Below, piece by piece: positions 42,662 through 50,763 of a stretch of 55,499 bases of DNA (position 1 is the stretch's first letter; every line of letters begins with the position of its first letter). The stretch is from an uncultured Clostridium sp. GTDB lineage: Bacteria; Bacillota; Clostridia; Lachnospirales; Lachnospiraceae. The position numbers and the translations under genes were made by a program. The notes under the pieces are model-generated. The model worked only from the letters and a program-made list of their open reading frames with translations, made no database searches and had not been told where the DNA came from. The DNA lies in contig CANRZB010000018.1 of assembly GCA_947644195.1 (NCBI GenBank), forward strand, positions 1-55,499. The letters are read 5' to 3'.

Positions 42662-42847
42662 TTATGCACGCTCTACTGCTCCAGAACGCAAACATCCTGT
42701 ACATACTGGCATTTTCTTTGTTCCGCCATTCACTTTTACTCGTACTGATTTAATATTAGGCTTCCACATTTTATTGCTTCTTCTATGGGAATGACTCACC
42801 CGGTTACCGAAATGAACGCTCTTTCCACATACTGAACACTTTGCCAT
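42662..42847 (-). CDS. rpmB: 50S ribosomal protein L28
   Basis: 61 residues, starting at MAKCSVCGK; AAGGAGGTGCTTACA precedes the ATG. Zinc-binding (C+) form: CSVC near the N-terminus and CTGC near residue 52. NRVSHSHRRSNKMWKPN and VNGGTKKMPVC are the conserved L28 blocks. Structural component of the large subunit; the Cys4 form is typical of zinc-sufficient Firmicutes. Single gene with promoter and terminator. Confidence 0.97.
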   Translation of the reverse strand: MAKCSVCGKSVHFGNRVSHSHRRSNKMWKPNIKSVRVKVNGGTKKMPVCTGCLRSGAVERA

Positions 42848-42926
42848 TGTAAGCACCTCCTTACCTGTATTCCTAATGACCTGATTTCTCTCGTTTCCAC
42901 TAATCTGTTATTAGCACAACATGAAC

Positions 42927-42955
42927 ATAATACCAAACTCAAAAAGAAAAAGCAA
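42927..42955 (-). promoter_or_regulatory. rpmB promoter
   Basis: Minus-strand TTGCTT (42955-42950) and TATTAT (42932-42927), 17 bases apart, about 80 bases before the ATG. Confidence 0.65.
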
Positions 42956-42968
42956 GGAAAATTTTTAT

Positions 42969-42996
42969 AATTGTGAAGTTTTTTCATTTCACAATT
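42969..42996 (-). terminator. AT-rich hairpin after gerW
   Basis: AATTGTGAA and TTCACAATT form a 9 bp stem with a 10-base loop. The minus-strand bases that follow are A-rich before becoming T-rich, so it is a weak terminator candidate. Confidence 0.45.
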
Positions 42997-43022
42997 ACCA
43001 TATTAAGCCTATGACACAAGGT

Positions 43023-43394
43023 TTACTCTTGTTCTGTGGGTGGTTCGTCCTTTTTCTTCGGCGGAAGATATTTGTCTAACAGATCCGGCACCATATCCAG
43101 CACCTTAGTAATACTATCCTGGTTCTTGACATTGACCAGTTTGGTCTCGCCGTCCTTGATAACAAGAATTGCACTCGGCTGGATCTTTCCTCCCATACCG
43201 CCGGCACCATTTTCCTTTTTGCTCTGTTCCGCAAAAGCTCCTGCCGCCACGGCAAAACTCACATCCACTAACGGCAGTATTATCGTACCGTCATCAAATC
43301 TTACGGCATCCCCCACAACTGTCTTACTGGTAATAAAACCATCCATCCCCTGAAATAAAGACGAAACGGTTGTGTTAAATGAATTATCAGCCAT
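43023..43394 (-). CDS. gerW: GerW family sporulation protein (YtfJ)
   Basis: 123 residues. The conserved YtfJ core is visible: TSKTVVGDAVRFDDGTIILPLVDVSFAVAAGAF, then GGMGGKIQPSAILVIKDGETKLV and the helical end ITKVLDMVPDLLDKYL. In Bacillus GerW is needed for spore germination with L-alanine. It lies directly after the DUF2953 gene with no gap, the same pair as ytfI-ytfJ of Bacillus subtilis. Good evidence that the host sporulates or descends from spore formers. Confidence 0.94.
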   Translation of the reverse strand: MADNSFNTTVSSLFQGMDGFITSKTVVGDAVRFDDGTIILPLVDVSFAVAAGAFAEQSKKENGAGGMGGKIQPSAILVIKDGETKLVNVKNQDSITKVLDMVPDLLDKYLPPKKKDEPPTEQE

Positions 43395-44363
43395 CTAAAA
43401 ATCCTCCTTCCATTGCTTCCACTCACTGAGAAGCTCCTTGAAATCTTTATTCATGAATAGCCGCAGCACGACAATCAACATAGTAATCGTTCGCATCCGG
43501 CCTTTTCCTTCTAATCTTCCCTCAAAACATGCCTGCTCAAAATCCGGTGTAATATGCACTCCGTTACCGATCCAACCGTATAGAACGGCAATCCCTCCCA
43601 GAATCTGTCCTGTAGAACAGGGATCCCCCGTGCCAAACCGGATATCTCCCCATATTTTTTGCGGTCGGATATGTCTCCATAACTGTAACATATTCCCTTT
43701 GGCGATGCAAATAAATCTCTGGGACGCATCTTTCCGCAGCAATTGGATGAGATCCCGGATAGAATGTACTTTGCTGCGGAACATTTTTATGAAATCACAG
43801 ACTGACTGGCGGATCTCCCGAATCCGCTGCCAGATCCGATGAAACAGAGAACGCTTTTTCTGCTTCTTTCTATTTTGTGCATCTTCCGGTGGTTTATACC
43901 CAGCATGAGCAGGATCCACATTTTTTTCCGCAAAATCTTCTTTTTTATCTGATTCGGGGTTCTCCTCCGCATGATTTTTGTCAGATGGTTTCTCTAATAC
44001 CTGCTCTTCCGATCCCTTTTTTTCGTTCGGAGTAGAAGCTTTTTTTCGTTTTTTCGTTCTCTTCCTGCCTGCTCCTTTACCATCGGAATGTCCATCACCC
44101 ACTGTGCTTCGGCAAATCGGAATCCCCAGAATCTGCAGCTTCCATCGAACTTGACCGTCCCGCCAACAAAATGGCAGTCGAATCAAAACGCCCAGATAAC
44201 GAATACTGCCTCTGACTTCATATTTCTCACCAAAATCAGCACGTACCCGGTAACGCACAGGCACCAGTAAAACTAACAGCAGTAAAACCAACAGGATCAG
44301 CAGAAGGATACCCAGGAGTTTACATAAAGTCAATATGACAACACCCACCATATCCCATATCAT
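43395..44363 (-). CDS. DUF2953 domain-containing membrane protein (YtfI-like)
   Basis: 322 residues from ATG 44363 (GGAGGTGAGG upstream; a GTG at 44375 lacks a site). One strong N-terminal membrane helix (LLILLVLLLLVLLVPVRYRV), then a strand-rich part (VRGSIRYLGVLIRLPFC), a polar Lys/Glu-rich linker (about 105-175), and the DUF2953 core (IWGDIRFGTGDPCSTGQILGGIAVLYGW, FEQACFEGRLEGKGRMR). Function unknown; always beside GerW. The unusually long charged linker is specific to this homologue. Confidence 0.87.
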   Translation of the reverse strand: MIWDMVGVVILTLCKLLGILLLILLVLLLLVLLVPVRYRVRADFGEKYEVRGSIRYLGVLIRLPFCWRDGQVRWKLQILGIPICRSTVGDGHSDGKGAGRKRTKKRKKASTPNEKKGSEEQVLEKPSDKNHAEENPESDKKEDFAEKNVDPAHAGYKPPEDAQNRKKQKKRSLFHRIWQRIREIRQSVCDFIKMFRSKVHSIRDLIQLLRKDASQRFICIAKGNMLQLWRHIRPQKIWGDIRFGTGDPCSTGQILGGIAVLYGWIGNGVHITPDFEQACFEGRLEGKGRMRTITMLIVVLRLFMNKDFKELLSEWKQWKEDF

Positions 44364-44387
44364 AATCTGCCTCACCTCCCCGCTTGC

Positions 44388-44705
44388 CTATTTCATAAAA
44401 TATTCCCGAATTCCGGCACTGCTAATCTCATCCGTTTCCTTTTGTATATCCGAAATCATCTGAGCAACCAGACGCATTGCGCCCCGATAGGTAACCGCCA
44501 GGCCGACTATGTGAATTCCCTGCGCCTGCTGATACCAAAACCATGGCGTCCTTGCAGAGTAAATTTCCAAGCTCCGGCCCGCCTGTTCTGATAATGCCAC
44601 ACAGAATCCCCGCCGCTTTCCCGGTTCCTCAAACCGCTTCTGGTAACGGTGTGGATGTTTCTGCACGGTTTTATCCATATATAACTTGGAACTCCAGGTC
44701 GTCAC
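44388..44705 (-). CDS. Hypothetical protein upstream of DUF2953-gerW
   Basis: 105 residues with a GTG start at 44705 (GGAGG seven bases before); an upstream in-frame TTG at 44738 has no site. It is aromatic-rich (Trp and Tyr) with a strand-helix pattern: SSKLYMDKTVQKHPHRYQKRFEE, GFCVALSEQAGRSLEIYSAR, WFWYQQAQGIHIVGLAVTY, AMRLVAQMISDI. No signal peptide or membrane segment. I do not recognise a family. It begins shortly after the stop of the 481-residue gene and ends 24 bases before the DUF2953 start, so it belongs to the same operon. Confidence 0.65.
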   Translation of the reverse strand: MTTWSSKLYMDKTVQKHPHRYQKRFEEPGKRRGFCVALSEQAGRSLEIYSARTPWFWYQQAQGIHIVGLAVTYRGAMRLVAQMISDIQKETDEISSAGIREYFMK

Positions 44706-44724
44706 AACCACACCTCCCTCTGTG

Positions 44725-46170
44725 TTAATAGGAACCAATCATATCCCGGATCAACTGCTTAGACGCATATTTCTCTGCAGCATCATCACATTGATTCAGG
44801 GAATTTATAACATAATCTGCAATTTCCTGCGCTGAGGTAAAAAATGTTGGCATTTTCTCCACGGTTTCCGCCATAATTGCCCGACGGAGCATCCGGCTCT
44901 GTCCCTCAAATAGCGACTTCAGTTCTCCAATCAGTTTCTCGGTCTCCGCCTCTGCCATCTCCGCCGTGACGATAGACTCTTCTGTCTGCACCTGCAACGG
45001 GGCAAATACACTGTTTGAATTAAGCATGGACAATTCATGCAAGGAGGTAAATGCCGCCTGCAGTCCTGCTTCTTCAATGCATTTCTCCTGGGATGCCGCA
45101 ATTTCATCCAGCGCCGCCTCTGTCACCGCAAGAGATTCAAACCACTTCTCCTGCTTTCCTTCCGCATAGGTCAATTGTGTTTCTAACCATGCCATCTTAT
45201 CTTCTTCCGTATCCAGAGTTTCCTCCGCCAGCTCCCATACGGGGCTATCAGTCCCGGTAAACAGGCTGTAAATCCCGCGCACCACATCATCAGCCCGCGT
45301 CTGTAATTCCGGTTCCTGTATAAATTCAGAAGCTGACACAATGATATAAAGGCTATTGACCAGCTGTCCCATTTGCAGGTACAGATCGGATAAATCATCT
45401 AGTTTGGAAGCATTGACATGTATTTTTTCCGAAAACAAAGTATAGCCCGCCTGATCTATCTTGTCATAATCCACGGCGGCAAGTTCCTCCAATACAGAGG
45501 CAAACTCTGTAAAATAACTCTCCTGCCCGGGGTCCCGATACAACATCGCACTGGTGCGGAACATATACAGAAATCCCTCCAGGGCACTGACATCGCTGCC
45601 CTGATAGACAGATATACTATCCCGGATCAAATCATAATAATGTCTTCGTGTCATCCGCATTGGGAGCTGGCCAAGCACCATGCGTAAATTGTCATGGATC
45701 GTGGTATTGTCCTCGGAACCAAAAATAAAATTCATAACCTCCTGCGCAAATTCCGTATCCTCCGGCATGGCTTCCTGCTCCTCAAAACGGTACTGTATCC
45801 GATTGATAATATGTTCATACACAACGAAACAATCTACATAACCGGTCAGTACCTGCATCCGATCCATGACCTCCTGACGGATGGAAAGAAGGGAATCCTT
45901 CCACAGACGAATCCGTTCTTCTGTCGGTTCTTCCCGATAGATCTCGCCGACTAACCCGTTCAGGGAATCTATCGTTTCCTGTACCGTTTCAATATAAGGG
46001 TTATCCCCCTCTGATATTACCTCATAAAAGATATAATACTCCATCATCATCTGGATGCGGGTAAAACCATCGTACAATTGCATACTCTGTTCTACATATT
46101 CCGGCAGTAATGCCGTCCCATTCTTTTCCGCCCGCAAACGATTTACACAACTCCGTATCTTACTGCTCAT
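44725..46170 (-). CDS. Hypothetical all-helical protein (481 aa)
   Basis: 481 residues from MSSKIRSC (AGGAGGAAG just before). Predicted almost entirely helical and acidic, with helical-repeat-like segments (GFTRIQMMMEYYIFYEVIS, LWKDSLLSIRQEVMDRMQVLTGYVDC, HYYDLIRDSISVYQGSDVSALEGFLYMFR, DKMAWLETQLTYAEGKQEKW). No signal peptide, membrane segment or catalytic motif. It may be a scaffold. First gene of the four-gene unit with the 105-residue protein, DUF2953 and gerW; a sporulation role is inferred from that context only. The sequence gives no family I can name. Confidence 0.7.
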   Translation of the reverse strand: MSSKIRSCVNRLRAEKNGTALLPEYVEQSMQLYDGFTRIQMMMEYYIFYEVISEGDNPYIETVQETIDSLNGLVGEIYREEPTEERIRLWKDSLLSIRQEVMDRMQVLTGYVDCFVVYEHIINRIQYRFEEQEAMPEDTEFAQEVMNFIFGSEDNTTIHDNLRMVLGQLPMRMTRRHYYDLIRDSISVYQGSDVSALEGFLYMFRTSAMLYRDPGQESYFTEFASVLEELAAVDYDKIDQAGYTLFSEKIHVNASKLDDLSDLYLQMGQLVNSLYIIVSASEFIQEPELQTRADDVVRGIYSLFTGTDSPVWELAEETLDTEEDKMAWLETQLTYAEGKQEKWFESLAVTEAALDEIAASQEKCIEEAGLQAAFTSLHELSMLNSNSVFAPLQVQTEESIVTAEMAEAETEKLIGELKSLFEGQSRMLRRAIMAETVEKMPTFFTSAQEIADYVINSLNQCDDAAEKYASKQLIRDMIGSY

Positions 46171-46290
46171 TCTTCCTCCTATCTCTCCCGTTTCGGGGCA
46201 AACCGTTCCTGCCCGACCACCTTGCCTTCCCTGCCACATAAACCAGGGAGAAACACCTGAAACAGGAATATTTTAGACTCGTTGTATCAG

Positions 46291-49200
46291 TTATTGTACC
46301 GGAGTCCAGGTATCCAGCAATACCCAGGTTTTAAACCACTTCAAAAACTTTTCTGCATATTCCGGCGGAATGGCCAATCCTGATAATACCGGATAGAACA
46401 GGATAAATAAGCCGATTGCCAGGGCAACATATCCATAAATCCCCCACTGCACCTGCTTCTTCCTCTCCTGTTTACCATTTGCCAGCTGATACATGCTATA
46501 TCCCAGCATAATTGTGACAAATGGAACGCTTGGGAAGTAATGATAGATAAAGACGACACGGGTAACCAAAAACCACGGTGCATACTGGGACAGATATCCC
46601 ACCAGCAGAAATCCTGCATTTCGGTCTTTCTTGCGTGCAAACAGATACAACATGTAAACTGCCGCCGGAATCCCTGCCCACCAGACAAGCGGATTGCCAA
46701 AAGCGCTGATCCCCTCGCGAAGTTTCCCGATCGAACCAGAGTAATACCACATCGGCCGATACATAATCGGCCACTGATACCAGGTGGATGAATATGCATG
46801 CTCTGCATCTAATCCGCTGTGATAGTTAAACATACTCTTCTGGGCCTCAATAACTTTGGTCAAAAATGGGCGGTCCGTGCCATCCACAAACGGAATATAG
46901 GACATCAGATAAATTAGCACCGGCACTGCCACAAAAAACACGCAACAGAAAGCAATTGTCTTCCAGAACAGAGGGCGGAAATTCTGACGGATATACTGAT
47001 GGGAAATCCCCATGGTGGTTCCCTTTGGATTCATTACAGCATATCGGTATTCCTGGTAGCGTTTCAACATATGGGCAAAGAACAGAATACATAGTCCAGC
47101 AGCCGAATAGATTCCCGTCCATTTGCAAGCCCAGCTAAAGCCCATAGCAACACCACATAGGCCAAGCGGGATAAAGGTCTTGGTTAATTTTGTATCATAA
47201 AAACTTGTCTGCAGATAGCAGTACATCAAGTAATAGGACAACATGATAAATAAAGTAACAAACACATCAATGGTTGCAATTCTGGTCTGTACAAAATGCA
47301 TGAAATCAAAGGTAAAGAGTAGTGTCGTTACGATACTGATCCAGGTTTCCTTAAAGAACTTTTTGGCAAAGAGATAGATAATCGGCACCATGAGAACACC
47401 AAATAACGTCCCCATAAAACGCCATCCAAACGGATTCATGCCAAATATTAGAACGCCTAACGCAATAAATTCTTTTCCCATTGGGGGATGTGTATTCTCG
47501 TAGCAATAAAGCTTCTGGATCATTTCATATGCGGTGCGGGCATGGTATATCTCATCAAAATAAGTACCATTCATCAGACTGGCCCGTCCATCAAATTCCT
47601 CCTGTTCATCAAACAAAGCCTTATACTGCTTGCTGTTGACCGGATTGATGAGATTTCCCTCCGGATCGGTCAGTACCAGTTCCAGGATACTGTCATTATA
47701 GTTATTCGCTGACGGCGTAATCCGCAGGAACCTCGCCGTAATATTCAAATCACTGCTGTTCCAGCAAAACACGGAACCTGCATCCCAGCAACCGGAATCG
47801 TCGACGGTTCCATCTCCTTTGGCTGTATCCTTTAATAAAGCAGTCCACTCCTGCTCTGCCGTTTCTTTATATTCCAAATTATATTTGGGGTTATTCTGAT
47901 AGCCCAGATAGTTCCAGATCTTTCCGATGCTTTTCGCTTCCCCCAGATCCAGCACCACTTCTCCCTGATCCACAACGGAATACGGCGTGTGCGGTGCATG
48001 CATGTTACCAAGACGCATAAAAGCAATGATCGCATAGACCACCACAATAATTCCCAGGGCAATAAAATCAGCCTTTGCCATTTTAACCACTGCAGCAGAC
48101 GGCGTAATCGGAACCCTGTTTCCGCGTTCCTTTTGCCTGCCTTTCTTGGAAGGAACTCCACCAGAAGCCTTCAATTTATTGAATTCCCGGTCATCAACAT
48201 AACCGTGATACTCTGTCCATGCCACATAGATTAGATAACCGAAGAATACCATCATACCGAACGAAATCCATAAGGTAACCGGTTCCTTGGGATTAAAATT
48301 ATGCAGGTCGTAAATAAACTCAACATGTCCCATATTCAGAAATGTAAGCGCTGATATCGCAATATATGCGTAGAGAACATGTTTCCTAGGCCGGGTTGCA
48401 TAGGCTAACAATAACAGAACCATCGCCGGAAAGATATATCGCTCATGCATACGAACGGATAGAAGAAACATGGATGTTACAATAAACGCTCCGGTAAAAT
48501 AATACTTCGATGGATTATTTTTGGCACGGAAATGAATCCATCCCGCTGCCAATACGGTTGCAACGATTGCTATCGTCCCCCAGGTCTTGTAGGTAATTCC
48601 CATAAATAAACCGGTCTGCGGTGCCCAGTTGAGACCACATAACGTCCACAAATTATATGCATTTACGGTTGCATATTCATAGGAACCAAGCGTTTCTGTG
48701 TACTGGGACAACGCTGCCTGGAATCCAAACGGAAGCATCAGCAGGCCAATGAGCAGAATGGCACTGATCCCCAGCCCCAGATTAATCCAGAATTTTTTCC
48801 AGTGAAAATCTTCTAAAAACACCTGATCAATAATCGCAAAAATCAGAACAGGAGTGAAAATCAGGGACTGTGGCTTAATCAAAATGGATACCGCAAACAC
48901 AAAATAAGACGGAATCAATTTCTTTTCCGTTACCAGATAGCACATGAGAGCAATCCCCAACGTAAACACAGCATCCGTCTGCCCCCAGACTGCACTGTCC
49001 ATAATCACTGCCGGACAGAACAGATAGCAGGCTGCGATAATCGCAGCGCCATTGTTTTTGAAGTATTTTTTGCCAATCCGATAGATCAGAAATCCGGTGC
49101 CGAGATCACACAAGATCGCCGGCATTTTGGTCAACACGACATTGACGGAAGAATCCCAGGCGACCCCAAAAACATGCCGAACTGCGCCAATGACATACAA

Positions 49201-49518
49201 TATATACATATATCCTGGCGGATAATCGGTGAACGCATCCGAATGATAAAACTGGGAAATGCCGTCATTAAATATCATATCCCCCCAGGAGATAAAACAA
49301 TTCATATCCGTTTTATTACCAAAATAAAGCGCTGCGGCGATGATCCGCACAATAAAAGCAACGATCAAAAGTGCCATGATCCAGAATTCTGTCTCCAACT
49401 CCAGAATCTGCTTGCCCCTCTTGGTCTTGAATTCCACACGGTAGGATTTCTGCAGATATACATATCCCAGATACATAGCAATCATCCCAGCCAAGGCAAT
49501 GGCTGTCAACTTCAACAT
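46291..49518 (-). CDS. Double GT-C membrane glycosyltransferase with discoidin-like insert (PMT/GT39 family)
   Basis: 1075 residues in three parts. Residues 1-460 are a multi-pass GT-C module (NCFISWGDMIFNDG after the first helix, YPPGYMYILYVIG, SAVWGQTDAVFTLGIAL), like a lipid-linked mannosyl/glucosyltransferase. Residues about 520-640 form a globular insert (VVDQGEVVLDLGEAKSIGKI, ARFLRITPSANNYNDSILEL), resembling a discoidin fold. Residues about 660-1075 match protein O-mannosyltransferase: GTYFDEIYHARTAYEM with the catalytic Asp-Glu, THPPMGKEFIALGVLIFGMNPFGWRFMG, FDFMHFVQTRIATIDVFVT, and HYHSGLDAEHAYSS-like loops. It would move sugars from polyprenyl phosphate to secreted proteins or glycans. 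Confidence 0.87.
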   Translation of the reverse strand: MLKLTAIALAGMIAMYLGYVYLQKSYRVEFKTKRGKQILELETEFWIMALLIVAFIVRIIAAALYFGNKTDMNCFISWGDMIFNDGISQFYHSDAFTDYPPGYMYILYVIGAVRHVFGVAWDSSVNVVLTKMPAILCDLGTGFLIYRIGKKYFKNNGAAIIAACYLFCPAVIMDSAVWGQTDAVFTLGIALMCYLVTEKKLIPSYFVFAVSILIKPQSLIFTPVLIFAIIDQVFLEDFHWKKFWINLGLGISAILLIGLLMLPFGFQAALSQYTETLGSYEYATVNAYNLWTLCGLNWAPQTGLFMGITYKTWGTIAIVATVLAAGWIHFRAKNNPSKYYFTGAFIVTSMFLLSVRMHERYIFPAMVLLLLAYATRPRKHVLYAYIAISALTFLNMGHVEFIYDLHNFNPKEPVTLWISFGMMVFFGYLIYVAWTEYHGYVDDREFNKLKASGGVPSKKGRQKERGNRVPITPSAAVVKMAKADFIALGIIVVVYAIIAFMRLGNMHAPHTPYSVVDQGEVVLDLGEAKSIGKIWNYLGYQNNPKYNLEYKETAEQEWTALLKDTAKGDGTVDDSGCWDAGSVFCWNSSDLNITARFLRITPSANNYNDSILELVLTDPEGNLINPVNSKQYKALFDEQEEFDGRASLMNGTYFDEIYHARTAYEMIQKLYCYENTHPPMGKEFIALGVLIFGMNPFGWRFMGTLFGVLMVPIIYLFAKKFFKETWISIVTTLLFTFDFMHFVQTRIATIDVFVTLFIMLSYYLMYCYLQTSFYDTKLTKTFIPLGLCGVAMGFSWACKWTGIYSAAGLCILFFAHMLKRYQEYRYAVMNPKGTTMGISHQYIRQNFRPLFWKTIAFCCVFFVAVPVLIYLMSYIPFVDGTDRPFLTKVIEAQKSMFNYHSGLDAEHAYSSTWYQWPIMYRPMWYYSGSIGKLREGISAFGNPLVWWAGIPAAVYMLYLFARKKDRNAGFLLVGYLSQYAPWFLVTRVVFIYHYFPSVPFVTIMLGYSMYQLANGKQERKKQVQWGIYGYVALAIGLFILFYPVLSGLAIPPEYAEKFLKWFKTWVLLDTWTPVQ

Positions 49519-49547
49519 TTCTCTTTCCTCCTTTATTACTGCGTTTT

Positions 49548-50474
49548 CTATTGCTCTTTTCTCACATGCTGATGAGTATATAAATGATCGGAACAGTATT
49601 CATAATTCCCCTCGCACTTGGAACAGAATCGGAATTCCAACTGAGGAAAATCATCACTGTTCCTGCCACATACTGCACACTGATGACGTACTCCCGACAT
49701 CCGCGTCACTTTCTGCCGAAACTCTCTTTTGCGGTGGACTTCCTTCGGGGAAACTCTTTTGTAATTTCGTGTGGTAAAGAAAAAGAACAGGAAGTTAGCC
49801 ACGGCAACGACAATCGCCACCGCTATACTGATCCGAACCAATCCAGCCCATCGATTGATTGGATCTCCCAAAAGGACAATTCCTGATACCAAATTTTTTA
49901 AAACTTCCCAGGTTAATACCACACCCTCAAACACAGCCAGCCATTTGGCTTTGATCGGAATGAGGAAATTGAGAAGGAACGTCATATCCGGGTTATATAC
50001 AGCAAATGCCAGAAACATTGTCTGAAAAATATACTCCATACCAGCATAATATAATGGGAAATGAAGCGGACCAAAATACAGGATCACAGCGGCAAGAATA
50101 TTTAAGAGACATCCACTGAAAATGTAAAGATTAAAGCGGAAAGTTCCCCAGATCCGTTCCAGTGTTCTGCCAAATAACAGATACAGGTAAAACTGTATGA
50201 TAAAAAAAAGAACGGAAAACACGAATCCCAGATTTTCTCCAAAACCATACGGGCCAAGCAGAAAGGTAAACAGACGCCATACCTGTCCCCTCTGGAATAC
50301 AGCTTCCATATTCAAACACAGAAAACGGTCATAGACATTAACTTGCAGAATCCCCATTTGATTTGCCAGCTCCAAAATTGCCCCAATACAATAAATGGCA
50401 ACCATATACCGACTCAAATCCGGAATCGCATATTTTCCATATTTCCGCTCCAGCTTATTTAACCATTGTCCCAT
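49548..50474 (-). CDS. Rhomboid-like membrane protein with C-terminal zinc ribbon
   Basis: 308 residues from MGQWLNKLERKYG; AAAGGA lies 12 bases upstream, and longer in-frame extensions to 50579 have no site. About six membrane helices with the rhomboid/Derlin layout: MEAVFQRGQVWRLFTFLLGPYGFG (the WR motif after helix 1), YLLFGRTLERIWGTFRFNLYIFSG. The GxSG catalytic serine motif is not visible, so it is probably a proteolytically inactive pseudoprotease. The C-terminus has a zinc ribbon (CAVCG, CSKCEGNYEYC). It lies just downstream of a divergent promoter region; the glycosyltransferase gene follows it. Confidence 0.78.
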   Translation of the reverse strand: MGQWLNKLERKYGKYAIPDLSRYMVAIYCIGAILELANQMGILQVNVYDRFLCLNMEAVFQRGQVWRLFTFLLGPYGFGENLGFVFSVLFFIIQFYLYLLFGRTLERIWGTFRFNLYIFSGCLLNILAAVILYFGPLHFPLYYAGMEYIFQTMFLAFAVYNPDMTFLLNFLIPIKAKWLAVFEGVVLTWEVLKNLVSGIVLLGDPINRWAGLVRISIAVAIVVAVANFLFFFFTTRNYKRVSPKEVHRKREFRQKVTRMSGVRHQCAVCGRNSDDFPQLEFRFCSKCEGNYEYCSDHLYTHQHVRKEQ

Positions 50475-50599
50475 AAATTCGTGATTCCTTTCTATCCTCA
50501 TATATGCAGCTAACACTAATACAATGCATATGTTATATAAGATACGTTTCATTATAATGGTCGTCACATCCTTTGTCAAACGATGGTAACACTTTCTTA

Positions 50600-50628
50600 T
50601 TGCAATCCCTAAACACTTGTCTTATAAT
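50600..50628 (+). promoter_or_regulatory. Promoter of the activase gene
   Basis: TTGCAA (50600-50605) and TATAAT (50623-50628), 17 bases apart, giving a leader of about 130 bases before ATG 50764. Inside the divergent gap with the rhomboid-like gene. Confidence 0.75.
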
Positions 50629-50763
50629 AGGAAAGCGTGACGATTTTACGTATTCTATGTCGAACAAAGCCGTTTTCCGGACAGGACGGAAACAAGTTGC
50701 GGAACGCGGACAACAAACGAAAGGATAGCGTTGTTTTGACAACTACAGATAGGGGAGGCTCAC

